DNA of 5,226 nt from Pseudomonadota bacterium (GTDB lineage Bacteria; Pseudomonadota; Alphaproteobacteria; Acetobacterales; Acetobacteraceae): positions 1 to 5,226 of the forward strand of contig JAJXSZ010000209.1 of the NCBI GenBank assembly GCA_021784255.1. The letters are read 5' to 3'. The number at the start of each line of letters is the position of its first letter. The stretch's first letter is position 1. The notes beneath the pieces were generated by a model. The model had not been told where the DNA came from. It did not search any database and worked only from the letters and a program-made list of their open reading frames with translations. Shown here one piece after another: positions 1-5,226 of this stretch. Made by a program: the position numbers and the translations under genes.

Positions 1-1
1 C

Positions 2-937
2 GTTCTGCTCGACGGCCGGCGCGCGACCGGCGTCGCCTTCAGCCGCAGCGGTGCGGCGGGCGAGGCGCTGGCCGCGCGGGAGGTGATCCTGGCCGGCGGT
101 TCCATTGCCTCGCCGCAATTATTGCAGCTCTCGGGGATCGGGCCCGGGGGGCTGCTCGCCGGGCTCGGCATCGAGGTGGCGCACGAGCTGGCGGGAGTGG
201 GCGAGAACCTGCAGGACCATCTCGGCGCGCGCACCATCATGCGGCTCAGGGACGTGGTGACGCTGAACGAGGTGTCGCACTCGCTCTGGCGCAAGGGGCT
301 CGAGGGAATGCGCTATTTCCTCGCCGGCTCCGGCGCGCTGATGACCGGGGCGGCGCCGATCGGCATGTTCATCAGGACCAGGCCGGAACTCGCCTCGCCC
401 GACATCGAATACCAGTTTCTCGCCGGCAGCGCCGACAAGTCCGGCGGCGCGATGCACGACTTCCCGGGCTGCACGCTGATCACCATCCCCTGCCGGCCGG
501 AAAGCCGCGGCTGGCTGCGCATCGCCTCGCGCGATCCCCTGGTCGCGCCGGCGATCCAGCCGAACTACCTGGCCACCCATAACGATCGCGAAACCATCGT
601 CGCCGGCATGCGGGTGGCACGACAGGTGATGCAGCAGCCGGCGATGGCGCGTTTCGTCGCCGCGGCCTACATGCCCGCGGCCGGGGCGGACAGCGACGAG
701 GCGCTGCTCGAGCACGTGCAGAAAACCTCCGGCACGACCTTTCATCCGACCAGCACCTGCATGATGGGACACCACCCGACCGCGGTGGTCGATCCGCAGC
801 TGCGGGTGCACGGCATCGAGCGGCTGCGCGTGGCCGACGCCTCGGTGATGCCGACGGTGGTCTCGGGCAACACCAACGCCGCGGTGATCATGATCGCCGA
901 GAAGGCGGCGGACCTGCTGCTGGCGGCAGGCACCTAG
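2..937 (+). CDS. GMC-family FAD-dependent oxidoreductase (choline/alcohol dehydrogenase-like), C-terminal part, 5' truncated by window edge
   Basis: This is the last ~311 residues of a flavoprotein that oxidises an alcohol group using FAD. The frame is open from base 2, so the GTG at 83 is an internal valine and the gene starts outside the window. Numbering from base 2, residues ~32-47 (GGSIASPQLLQLSGIG) match the second GMC signature. GVGENLQDH follows at ~65-73. The C-terminal domain carries FHPTSTCMMG, with the expected catalytic His at ~248 (codon 743-745), and SGNTNA, with the partner Asn at ~292. The 44-residue His-Asn spacing equals that of choline oxidase (His466/Asn510). VDPQLRVHGIERLRVADAS lies between them. 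GMC proteins are usually ~530-560 residues, so roughly 40%, including the Rossmann GxGxxG motif, is missing here. The family is certain. The substrate is not: BetA-like choline and AlkJ-like aliphatic alcohol dehydrogenases look alike in this region. It converges on the minus-strand operon and is probably unrelated to it. Confidence 0.93.
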   Translation, partial: VLLDGRRATGVAFSRSGAAGEALAAREVILAGGSIASPQLLQLSGIGPGGLLAGLGIEVAHELAGVGENLQDHLGARTIMRLRDVVTLNEVSHSLWRKGLEGMRYFLAGSGALMTGAAPIGMFIRTRPELASPDIEYQFLAGSADKSGGAMHDFPGCTLITIPCRPESRGWLRIASRDPLVAPAIQPNYLATHNDRETIVAGMRVARQVMQQPAMARFVAAAYMPAAGADSDEALLEHVQKTSGTTFHPTSTCMMGHHPTAVVDPQLRVHGIERLRVADASVMPTVVSGNTNAAVIMIAEKAADLLLAAGT

Positions 938-956
938 AGCGGCCGCCGATCTGTTG

Positions 957-975
957 GAGCCTGACAGGCTCAGGC
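957..975 (+). terminator. Hairpin 19 nt after the GMC gene stop, possible terminator
   Basis: GAGCCTGACAGGCTC (957-971) is a perfect inverted repeat folding as a 6-bp stem with a 3-nt loop. An alternative, mutually exclusive stem pairs GCCTGA (959-964) with TCAGGC (970-975) around a 5-nt loop. The position just past the GMC stop suits transcription termination. No T-run follows, so it is not a classical intrinsic terminator; it could be an RNA 3'-end stabiliser or a chance palindrome. Confidence 0.3.
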
Positions 976-979
976 AGAC

Positions 980-1014
980 CGGAGACAAGTTGCTATGGAT
1001 TCCAGGTTTCTCCG
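980..1014. repeat. Inverted repeat in the convergent intergenic gap
   Basis: CGGAGA (980-985) pairs with TCTCCG (1009-1014). The enclosed loop contains a second small palindrome, TGGATTCCA (996-1004). The stretch 938-1123 has no credible coding frame, and this part is visibly less GC-rich than the genes on either side. I see no known RNA family, promoter or mobile-element end here. The function is unknown and it may be incidental. Confidence 0.3.
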
Positions 1015-1090
1015 AGCAGGACATCCGGCCAGATGATTGCATCGGGTCGGATAGTGCTCTGGAGCAAGACGCCCGGGGGAGTAGAACGCC

Positions 1091-1115
1091 CCGGCCGATG
1101 GTATCGTCGGGCCGG
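1091..1115 (-). terminator. GC-rich stem-loop just past the dGTPase-like stop, possible operon terminator
   Basis: CCGGCC (1091-1096) pairs with GGCCGG (1110-1115). The stem extends inward by two more pairs if one G (1109) is bulged. It begins 9 nt beyond the stop codon of the last minus-strand gene, where an operon terminator is expected. The downstream minus-strand bases are G/C-rich with only a short GTTCTAC, so a U-tract is lacking. A competing stem, CCGGGG (1073-1078) with CCCCGG (1089-1094), shares its left arm. It may act bidirectionally between the convergent genes. Confidence 0.33.
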
Positions 1116-1123
1116 CGATGGCG

Positions 1124-2281
1124 CTAGCTGCGGAACGACAGATCGGTGAGCCGGCGATACTCGTCGGCGGCAAAACGGTCGGTCATGCCGGCGACGTAGT
1201 CGCAGACCGCGAGCGCCGCGCGGTCGGTGCCGCCCTGCTCGCCGGCACGCGCGCGCCAGTCCTCGGGCAGCATGCGCGGGTCGGTGGCCAGCAGCGTGAA
1301 GAGTTCCCCGGTGACGCGGCGCGCCTTGGTGGTCATGCGCACGACGCGCCAGTGGCGATACATGCGGCTGAACAGGAACTCGCGGATCGCCGCCCGCGCC
1401 TCGGCCATCGCCGGGGTGAAGGCGACGACCGGGCGCCGGGCGCGGCGCACCGCCTCGGCATCCGCCGGCGCCAGCTTCGCGAGCCGCGCGCCGGTTTCCG
1501 CCATCACGTCCTCGATCATCACGTTGACGACGCGCCGGACGGTCTCGTGGCGCAGCCGCGGCGGCGGCATGTCGAGGCTGGCATGGCGCGCCTCGGCCAG
1601 CGCCGGGCCGACGACCGGCAGGTGGCCGATATCGTCGATCGCGAACAGGTGCGCGCGCAGCCCGTCGTCGAGATCGTGGCTGGTATAGGCGATGTCGTCG
1701 GCGAGCGAGGCGATCTGCGCCTCGGCCGAGGCGTAGGTGCCGAGGTCGAGCCGGTGGCGGCGGTCGTAGGCCGCGACATAGGCCGGCGGCTCGCGCAGCG
1801 GACCGTTATGCTTGGCCAGCCCCTCCAGCGTCTCCCAGGTCAGGTTGAGCCCGTCCCAGCCGGCATAGCGGCTCTCCAGCAGGGTCACGATGCGCAACGA
1901 CTGCGCGTTGTGGTCGAAGCCGCCGTGGGGCGCCATCATGCCCGCGAGCGCCTCCTCGCCGGCATGGCCGAACGGCGGATGACCGAGATCGTGCGCGAGC
2001 GCCAGCGTCTCGGCGAGGTCCTCGTCGAGGCCCAGCGCGCGGGCGAGCGAGCGGGCGACCTGCGCCACCTCCAGGCTGTGGGTCAGGCGGGTACGGTAGA
2101 AATCGCCCTCGTGGTTGACGAAGACCTGGGTCTTGTACTGCAGCTTGCGGAAGGCGGAGCTGTGCACGATGCGGTCGCGGTCGCGCTGCCAGGGCGAACG
2201 GCTGCCGCTTTCCGGCTCGTCGTGGAGGCGCCCGCGCGAGGTCTCCTGGCGCACCGCCCAGGGCTGGAGGGCCGGGCGCAT
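1124..2281 (-). CDS. dgt: Deoxyguanosinetriphosphate triphosphohydrolase-like protein (HD-domain dNTPase)
   Basis: The 385-residue protein belongs to the dGTPase-like branch of the HD superfamily. These cytoplasmic metal enzymes cleave a dNTP to deoxynucleoside plus triphosphate and so tune dNTP pools. The N-terminus has the family block WQRDRDRIVHSSAFRKLQYK (residues 31-50). Metal ligands are visible: H68 in RLTHSLEV, H97-D98 in LAHDLGHPPFGHAGE, and an Asp in LADDIAYTSHD (D195/D196). GGFDHNAQSLRIVTLLE (120-136) and LNLTWETLEGLAKHNGPL (145-162) are also typical, and the length is normal. The frame stays open upstream to 2623, but conservation begins just after the ATG at 2281, which overlaps the preceding glycosyltransferase stop as TGATG. 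No good Shine-Dalgarno precedes it, so translation probably depends on termination-reinitiation. It is the last gene of the minus-strand run. The substrate may be other dNTPs, since the dGTPase-like subfamily is not strictly dGTP-specific. Family assignment is very secure. Confidence 0.95.
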   Translation of the reverse strand: MRPALQPWAVRQETSRGRLHDEPESGSRSPWQRDRDRIVHSSAFRKLQYKTQVFVNHEGDFYRTRLTHSLEVAQVARSLARALGLDEDLAETLALAHDLGHPPFGHAGEEALAGMMAPHGGFDHNAQSLRIVTLLESRYAGWDGLNLTWETLEGLAKHNGPLREPPAYVAAYDRRHRLDLGTYASAEAQIASLADDIAYTSHDLDDGLRAHLFAIDDIGHLPVVGPALAEARHASLDMPPPRLRHETVRRVVNVMIEDVMAETGARLAKLAPADAEAVRRARRPVVAFTPAMAEARAAIREFLFSRMYRHWRVVRMTTKARRVTGELFTLLATDPRMLPEDWRARAGEQGGTDRAALAVCDYVAGMTDRFAADEYRRLTDLSFRS

Positions 2282-2283
2282 CA
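2279..2283 (-). promoter_or_regulatory. TGATG stop/start overlap coupling glycosyltransferase and dGTPase-like gene
   Basis: On the minus strand the TGA stop of the glycosyltransferase (2283-2281) shares its A with the ATG of the dGTPase-like gene (2281-2279). The ~18 bases upstream are GC-rich (Leu-Leu-Leu-Gly-Arg-Ala codons) and contain no purine-rich ribosome binding site. Coupled reinitiation is therefore the simplest way for the downstream gene to be translated. Confidence 0.7.
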
Positions 2284-3210
2284 GGCGCGGCCCAGCAGCA
2301 GGAGCAGGCGCGCGAGCCGCGCCTCGCGCGCATAGAGGCGGGCGCTGTCGCGGTGGCCGGCCGCCGCGGCCGCCGCCGCGACATGGGCGAGCGTGTAGGC
2401 GCGCTGGCGCAGCGCGTAGCGGCGCAGCGCAGGGCGCGTGGAGCCGGTCGCTGCGCGGTCGAACACACGCAGTTGGTAGAGCCGGCGCGCGAGGAGCGAG
2501 ATCGCGGTGGACATGGCCGTGCCGGCCGCCGGGTCGGGCACGTTGTGGCGCGCCACCACCTGCGGGACGAAGCGGATCAGCGCCGCCCGGTCGATCGCGC
2601 GCAGGTAGAAGTCGCGATCGCATTCATAGCGCAGACCTTCCTCGAAGCCGCCGAGATCGCGATAGAACTCGCGGCGGACGATGGTGGTGTTGACGTGGCA
2701 ATGCGCCTGGCAGCCGAGCAGCTCCTCGGGTGTCACGGTATAGGCGCCGAGCGCGTCAGGCGCGCGGCCGAGGCGCGGCTCCAGGTCCTCGATCCACACC
2801 GTCCGCCCGAGCGGCTCGCCGGCACGGAACGCCTGCTGGTTGGCGAGCACCAGGTCCGGCAGCGGTTCTGCCTGCGCGAGCAGGCGGCTGACGCGCGCGA
2901 GGTGGCCCGGATCGGTCCAGCCATCGTCGTCATCGAGGAAACAGAGGAAGCGCCCGCAAGCGGCTTCGGCACCTTCGTTGAGGGCGTAGCTCTGCCCATG
3001 GCCGCGCGAGCGCCGCGGCAAAACCAGCAGGCGAACCCGCGCATCGGCCTGGCACAGCGCGCGGCATTGGGCGGCATCCGGCTCGTCCGAGCCGTCGTCG
3101 ATCACGACGACCTCAAGGTCGCGGCACTCCTGCGCCAGCACCGAGCCGAGTGCTGCCGCGAACAGCGTCGCCCGGTTGCGCGTCGGCAGCAGTACGGAGA
3201 ACAGGGGCAT
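2281..3210 (-). CDS. Family 2 glycosyltransferase (GT-A fold)
   Basis: The 309-residue protein transfers a sugar from a nucleotide-sugar donor to an unknown acceptor, most likely at the cytoplasmic face of the membrane. The N-terminus FSVLLPTRNRATLFAAALGS (residues 4-23) followed by LEVVVIDDGSDE (32-43) is the standard GT2 nucleotide-binding start. FLDDDDGW (91-98) supplies the metal-binding DXD equivalent. The segment GGFEEGLRYECDRDFYLRA (187-205) matches the catalytic-base region. There is no transmembrane segment; the C-terminus (~265-309) is Ala/Arg/Leu-rich and probably helical, with seven consecutive alanines. The ATG at 3210 is chosen over more upstream in-frame starts (to 3405) because the GT fold begins right there, an AGGGAGGGA ribosome binding site sits 7 nt upstream, and the longer version would overlap the sulfotransferase by over 150 nt. 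It lies between the sulfotransferase (22-nt gap) and the dGTPase-like gene (1-nt overlap). Sugar and linkage cannot be deduced. Confidence 0.93.
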   Translation of the reverse strand: MPLFSVLLPTRNRATLFAAALGSVLAQECRDLEVVVIDDGSDEPDAAQCRALCQADARVRLLVLPRRSRGHGQSYALNEGAEAACGRFLCFLDDDDGWTDPGHLARVSRLLAQAEPLPDLVLANQQAFRAGEPLGRTVWIEDLEPRLGRAPDALGAYTVTPEELLGCQAHCHVNTTIVRREFYRDLGGFEEGLRYECDRDFYLRAIDRAALIRFVPQVVARHNVPDPAAGTAMSTAISLLARRLYQLRVFDRAATGSTRPALRRYALRQRAYTLAHVAAAAAAAGHRDSARLYAREARLARLLLLLGRA

Positions 3211-3217
3211 GCTCGCG

Positions 3218-3226
3218 TCCCTCCCT
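3218..3226 (-). promoter_or_regulatory. Ribosome binding site of the glycosyltransferase
   Basis: The minus strand reads AGGGAGGGA at 3226-3218, 7 nt before the ATG at 3210. It lies in the 22-nt gap after the sulfotransferase stop (3235-3233). This purine-rich match to the 16S anti-Shine-Dalgarno decides the start at 3210. Confidence 0.75.
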
Positions 3227-3232
3227 GGCGGC

Positions 3233-4102
3233 TCAGGCGGTGGGAGCGGCGGGCGCGATCCGCTCCTGCCGCTGCAGGAAGGATGCGCGCATCGTGCGCC
3301 GGTCCGGCACCTCGGGGGGGAACTCCGCCGGCATGTCGCGCTCGGCGTAGTCGTGTGGCAGCGCGGCGGGGTCGATGCCGAGGGCCCGGGCGATCGCATC
3401 GACATCGCGCCAGGGATCGGCGCGGAAGGATTCGTAGGTCAGGAACAGCGGGCGGATGCCGTTGCGCGCGAAGAACACGCGCCAGCCATTGTCCTCGTCG
3501 GCGAGGCTCTTCACGCAGGAAGCAATGGCATCGTTATCGAGATAATTGCGATTCCGCTCCGGTGCCGTGGTCACCGTCTCGTCGATGCTCCACCGCCCGG
3601 TGAGGTTGGAAACATGCAGCGACAGCGCCTGGCCGAGCAGGTCCTCGCGCACCAGGCTGACGAAGACACTGCCCTGCAGCAGCGCGTGCCCAGTCGGGTT
3701 GTCGAGCACCCGCTCGTATTGCGCGTAGTGCACCTTGGCGGCGAACACCCCGCCGGCGGTGCGCCGGCGGCGCAGCTCGGTGACATAGGCTGCGAGGAAA
3801 CCCTCCTCCGGCGCTTTCGGCTGCACCAGCCGCGCGAGGCGGCCGCGCCACGTCCAGGTGAGCCCGCGCACGGCATCGCCGAGGCCGAAGCGCTCGGCCA
3901 TCGGCCGGATGATCAGCGGGTTGAAATATTCGTGCGGCACGCCGAGACCGGCGGCGATGAGGTAACGGCAAAGCATGTAGCTGCCGCTGCGCGGCGAGGA
4001 ACAGATGACGAGCTTGCGCGCCTCGCCGGCGAATGGCGCCTGGTCGAGCTCGGGCCCGTTGATGTCCTTTTCGGACAGGCGCCGTATCGGATCCGCTGCC
4101 AT
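3233..4102 (-). CDS. Stf0-type sulfotransferase (PAPS-dependent)
   Basis: This cytoplasmic enzyme is predicted to move a sulfo group from PAPS to a hydroxyl, probably of a sugar; the family founder, mycobacterial Stf0, sulfates trehalose at O2. Numbering from the ATG at 4102 (289 aa), LVICSSPRSGSYMLCRYL (31-48) is the 5'-phosphosulfate loop. GVPHEYFNPL (54-63) aligns with the Stf0 GEPQEFF segment, whose Glu is proposed as catalytic base. GGVFAAKVHYAQYE (117-130) matches its GVWGGKLMWNQ stretch. LVREDLLGQALSLH (150-163) gives the Arg and Ser that bind the 3'-phosphate. NGWRVFF (205-211) and the region through ALGIDP are also family-like. The loop has Tyr where RSGST is usual. Two starts are possible: 4111 makes an ATGA overlap with the upstream stop but has GGGGAG directly abutting it, while 4102 has the same GGGGAG 9 nt upstream. 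I prefer 4102, with moderate certainty. The acceptor is unknown, but the adjacent glycosyltransferase suggests a glycan. Confidence 0.9.
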   Translation of the reverse strand: MAADPIRRLSEKDINGPELDQAPFAGEARKLVICSSPRSGSYMLCRYLIAAGLGVPHEYFNPLIIRPMAERFGLGDAVRGLTWTWRGRLARLVQPKAPEEGFLAAYVTELRRRRTAGGVFAAKVHYAQYERVLDNPTGHALLQGSVFVSLVREDLLGQALSLHVSNLTGRWSIDETVTTAPERNRNYLDNDAIASCVKSLADEDNGWRVFFARNGIRPLFLTYESFRADPWRDVDAIARALGIDPAALPHDYAERDMPAEFPPEVPDRRTMRASFLQRQERIAPAAPTA

Positions 4103-4107
4103 CGTCC

Positions 4108-5226
4108 TCATCTCCCCAGCGCGCGGACGAGCGCGCCGACCGCGCGCGCGATGTCGTCATACGCTTTCCTGTAGTCACCGGGGCCGCCGCCCCAGGGGTC
4201 GGCGATGGCGCCGAGTCCGGCGAGGTCGCCGAGGCGCAGCACCTTGCCCTCGCTCGCCGGGTAGCGGTCGAGCAGGGCTGCGCGGTTGGTCTCGTCGAAC
4301 ACGAGCAGCAGCGTTGCCGCTGCCGCGTCGCCGCGCGACAGCCAGGCGGAACGATGCGACGTCAGATCGATCCCCCGGGCCGCGGCCGCGGCGACGGCGT
4401 CCGGCGGCGAGGGGCGGTCCGGCCAGGCCATCATGCCGGCGGAGCGGACCTCGATCATGCCGCCGGCGGGCGCACCGTCCAGCAGCGAACGCAGCAGCGC
4501 CGCGGCAAAGGGGCTGCGGCAGACATTGCCCTGGCAGACGAAGACGATGCGCGACGTGATGCCCGCCCGCCGTGCCGCGCCGACCAGACGGCGGGCGCGA
4601 CGGCGCGGCACGCCCGGCACGCGGCCGGCGAGCCGGGCCACGGCTTCCCGCCCCGCGCCCGCGAGCTCCGCCACTGCCGGGCGCGGATCGTCGCGCACCA
4701 GCACGTCGTGCACTTCCCGCCCGGCCAGCGGGCGCAGCAGCCGCAGCGCCCAGTTCGCCGCGATGCGGGCCCGCGCCACCGGCCCAAGCCGCGGCTGCTG
4801 CAGCGTCACGCGCAGCGACCGCAGGTCGGGCAGCAGGTTGCGCCCATGCACGCCGGCCGGGTAGGCGACGGCTGGCGTTTCCTCGCCCGCGACCAGCAGC
4901 CGGTACCAGCGGTAGGGAAAGTCGATACCGAGCGCCAGCGGCAGCGGCATCGAGCCCCACGGCCTGGCGTTGACCTCGAGCAGCGCCCAGCGGCCCGCCC
5001 GATCGCGGCGGAACTCGAACATGGCGAGCCCGCTGTAGTCGAGCGCCGCCGTGATCGCCGCGCAGGCCGCCAGCAGGTCCGCCGAGAGCGGCGCGCTGAC
5101 CCGGTAGTAGCTGCTGCCGCCTTCCTCGTGCACGCGCTGGTGCTCGAAACCCTGCAGCACGCGCCCCCTGGAGGCGAGCACCGACACGCCGAGGCCGCGG
5201 CCAGGGACGAAACCTTCGAGCAGCGT
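4108..5226 (-). CDS. ATP-grasp carboxylate-amine ligase fused to low-molecular-weight protein tyrosine phosphatase, 5' truncated by window edge
   Basis: The frame is open to the window edge, so 372 C-terminal residues are visible and the start lies outside; the GTG at 5187 is internal. Numbering from the edge, residues 1-~140 are the C-terminal part of an ATP-grasp ligase: EGFVPGRGLG (4-13), FEHQRVHE (27-34), then MFEF (69-72) and LEVNARPWGS (83-92). The last two supply the acidic and Asn residues that hold the Mg-ATP ions. This resembles the COG3919-like carboxylate-amine ligases. An Arg/Ala-rich linker (~165-224) leads to a complete LMW-PTP domain (~225-372): IVFVCQGNVCRSPF with Cys231, Arg237 and Ser238 of the CX5RS loop; VRSAGMMAWPDRP; GIDLTSHRS; and the general-acid Asp343 in ADPWGGGPGDY. 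The phosphatase domain therefore appears catalytically competent. No stop separates the domains, and the in-frame GTG codons in the linker lack a ribosome binding site. It is the most upstream visible gene of the operon. Substrates of both domains are unknown. Confidence 0.88.
   Translation of the reverse strand, partial: TLLEGFVPGRGLGVSVLASRGRVLQGFEHQRVHEEGGSSYYRVSAPLSADLLAACAAITAALDYSGLAMFEFRRDRAGRWALLEVNARPWGSMPLPLALGIDFPYRWYRLLVAGEETPAVAYPAGVHGRNLLPDLRSLRVTLQQPRLGPVARARIAANWALRLLRPLAGREVHDVLVRDDPRPAVAELAGAGREAVARLAGRVPGVPRRRARRLVGAARRAGITSRIVFVCQGNVCRSPFAAALLRSLLDGAPAGGMIEVRSAGMMAWPDRPSPPDAVAAAAARGIDLTSHRSAWLSRGDAAAATLLLVFDETNRAALLDRYPASEGKVLRLGDLAGLGAIADPWGGGPGDYRKAYDDIARAVGALVRALGR
4112..4117 (-). 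promoter_or_regulatory. Ribosome binding site of the sulfotransferase
   Basis: The minus strand reads GGGGAG at 4117-4112, inside the last codons of the upstream fusion gene. It abuts the ATG at 4111 with no spacer but sits 9 nt from the ATG at 4102, which favours the latter as the start. A second weaker match, TGAGGA (4110-4105), is only 2 nt from 4102. Confidence 0.55.

Noticed and set aside
119..1042. 307-codon open frame on the minus strand
   Set aside because: It lies antisense to the GMC oxidoreductase, which has clear family motifs. The translation is His/Arg/Gly-rich low-complexity sequence typical of the complement of a high-GC gene.
1118..2335. 405-codon open frame on the plus strand
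   Set aside because: It is the antisense shadow of the dGTPase-like gene, with Arg/Gly/Ala-biased composition, no recognisable domain, and no support from neighbouring genes.
2359..2379. GCC/GCG run (seven Ala codons) as a possible microsatellite
   Set aside because: It is short, interrupted, and in frame within the Ala-rich C-terminal helix of the glycosyltransferase. This is ordinary for GC-rich genomes.
2282..2623. N-terminal extension of the dGTPase-like protein
   Set aside because: The open frame upstream of 2281 overlaps the C-terminus of the glycosyltransferase and translates to Arg/Pro/Ala-rich sequence unlike any dGTPase N-terminus.
3211..3405. N-terminal extension of the glycosyltransferase
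   Set aside because: It overlaps the end of the sulfotransferase. A good ribosome binding site and the GT2 fold both begin at 3210.
3515..3560. Locally AT-richer patch within the sulfotransferase gene as a sign of transfer
   Set aside because: It covers only ~45 bases and encodes an Asn/Asp/Ile-rich segment that requires such codons; it is too short to infer foreign origin.
2353..4174. Long plus-strand open frames (2353-3603 and 3176-4174)
   Set aside because: They are opposite the glycosyltransferase and sulfotransferase, which carry the conserved motifs. They are produced by the scarcity of stop codons in GC-rich DNA.
4111..4620. A separate stand-alone LMW phosphatase gene
   Set aside because: There is no stop between it and the ATP-grasp domain. 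The only in-frame candidate starts (GTG codons in the Arg-rich linker) lack a ribosome binding site, so a fusion is the simpler reading.

Overview
The window looks like chromosomal DNA from a high-GC Gram-negative bacterium, most likely an alphaproteobacterium (Rhodospirillales/Acetobacteraceae-like). This rests on the strong G/C preference at third codon positions and on the alphaproteobacterial character of the dGTPase-like protein. The taxonomic call is inference from protein flavour, not a search result. There is no RNA gene, insertion sequence, CRISPR array or obvious phage gene.

Layout. Bases 2-937 (+) are the C-terminal ~311 residues of a GMC-family FAD oxidoreductase whose N-terminus lies outside the window. 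Bases 938-1123 are a 186-bp non-coding gap between convergent genes and contain several inverted repeats. From 1124 to the right edge everything is on the minus strand and tightly packed. In transcription order (right to left) the genes are: a protein with a C-terminal ATP-grasp part fused to a low-molecular-weight protein tyrosine phosphatase domain (5226-4108, start outside the window); a Stf0-type sulfotransferase (4102 or 4111 to 3233); a family 2 glycosyltransferase (3210-2281); and a dGTP triphosphohydrolase-like HD-domain protein (2281-1124). The junctions are a 5-nt gap or 4-nt ATGA overlap, a 22-nt gap with a clear ribosome binding site, and a 1-nt TGATG overlap. This strongly suggests one polycistronic transcript whose promoter lies beyond the right edge.

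How the genes may work together. The glycosyltransferase and the PAPS-dependent sulfotransferase fit a pathway that builds and sulfates a surface or secreted glycan or glycolipid. The ATP-grasp domain could ligate a carboxylate to an amine on the same product. LMW-PTP domains are often found with polysaccharide export systems, where they counteract tyrosine kinases. The dGTPase-like gene is a housekeeping nucleotide-metabolism gene; its translational coupling to the end of this cassette is unexpected. The most notable item is the single-polypeptide fusion of an ATP-grasp ligase to a phosphatase with an intact CX5R active site. The product of the pathway cannot be read from this sequence.
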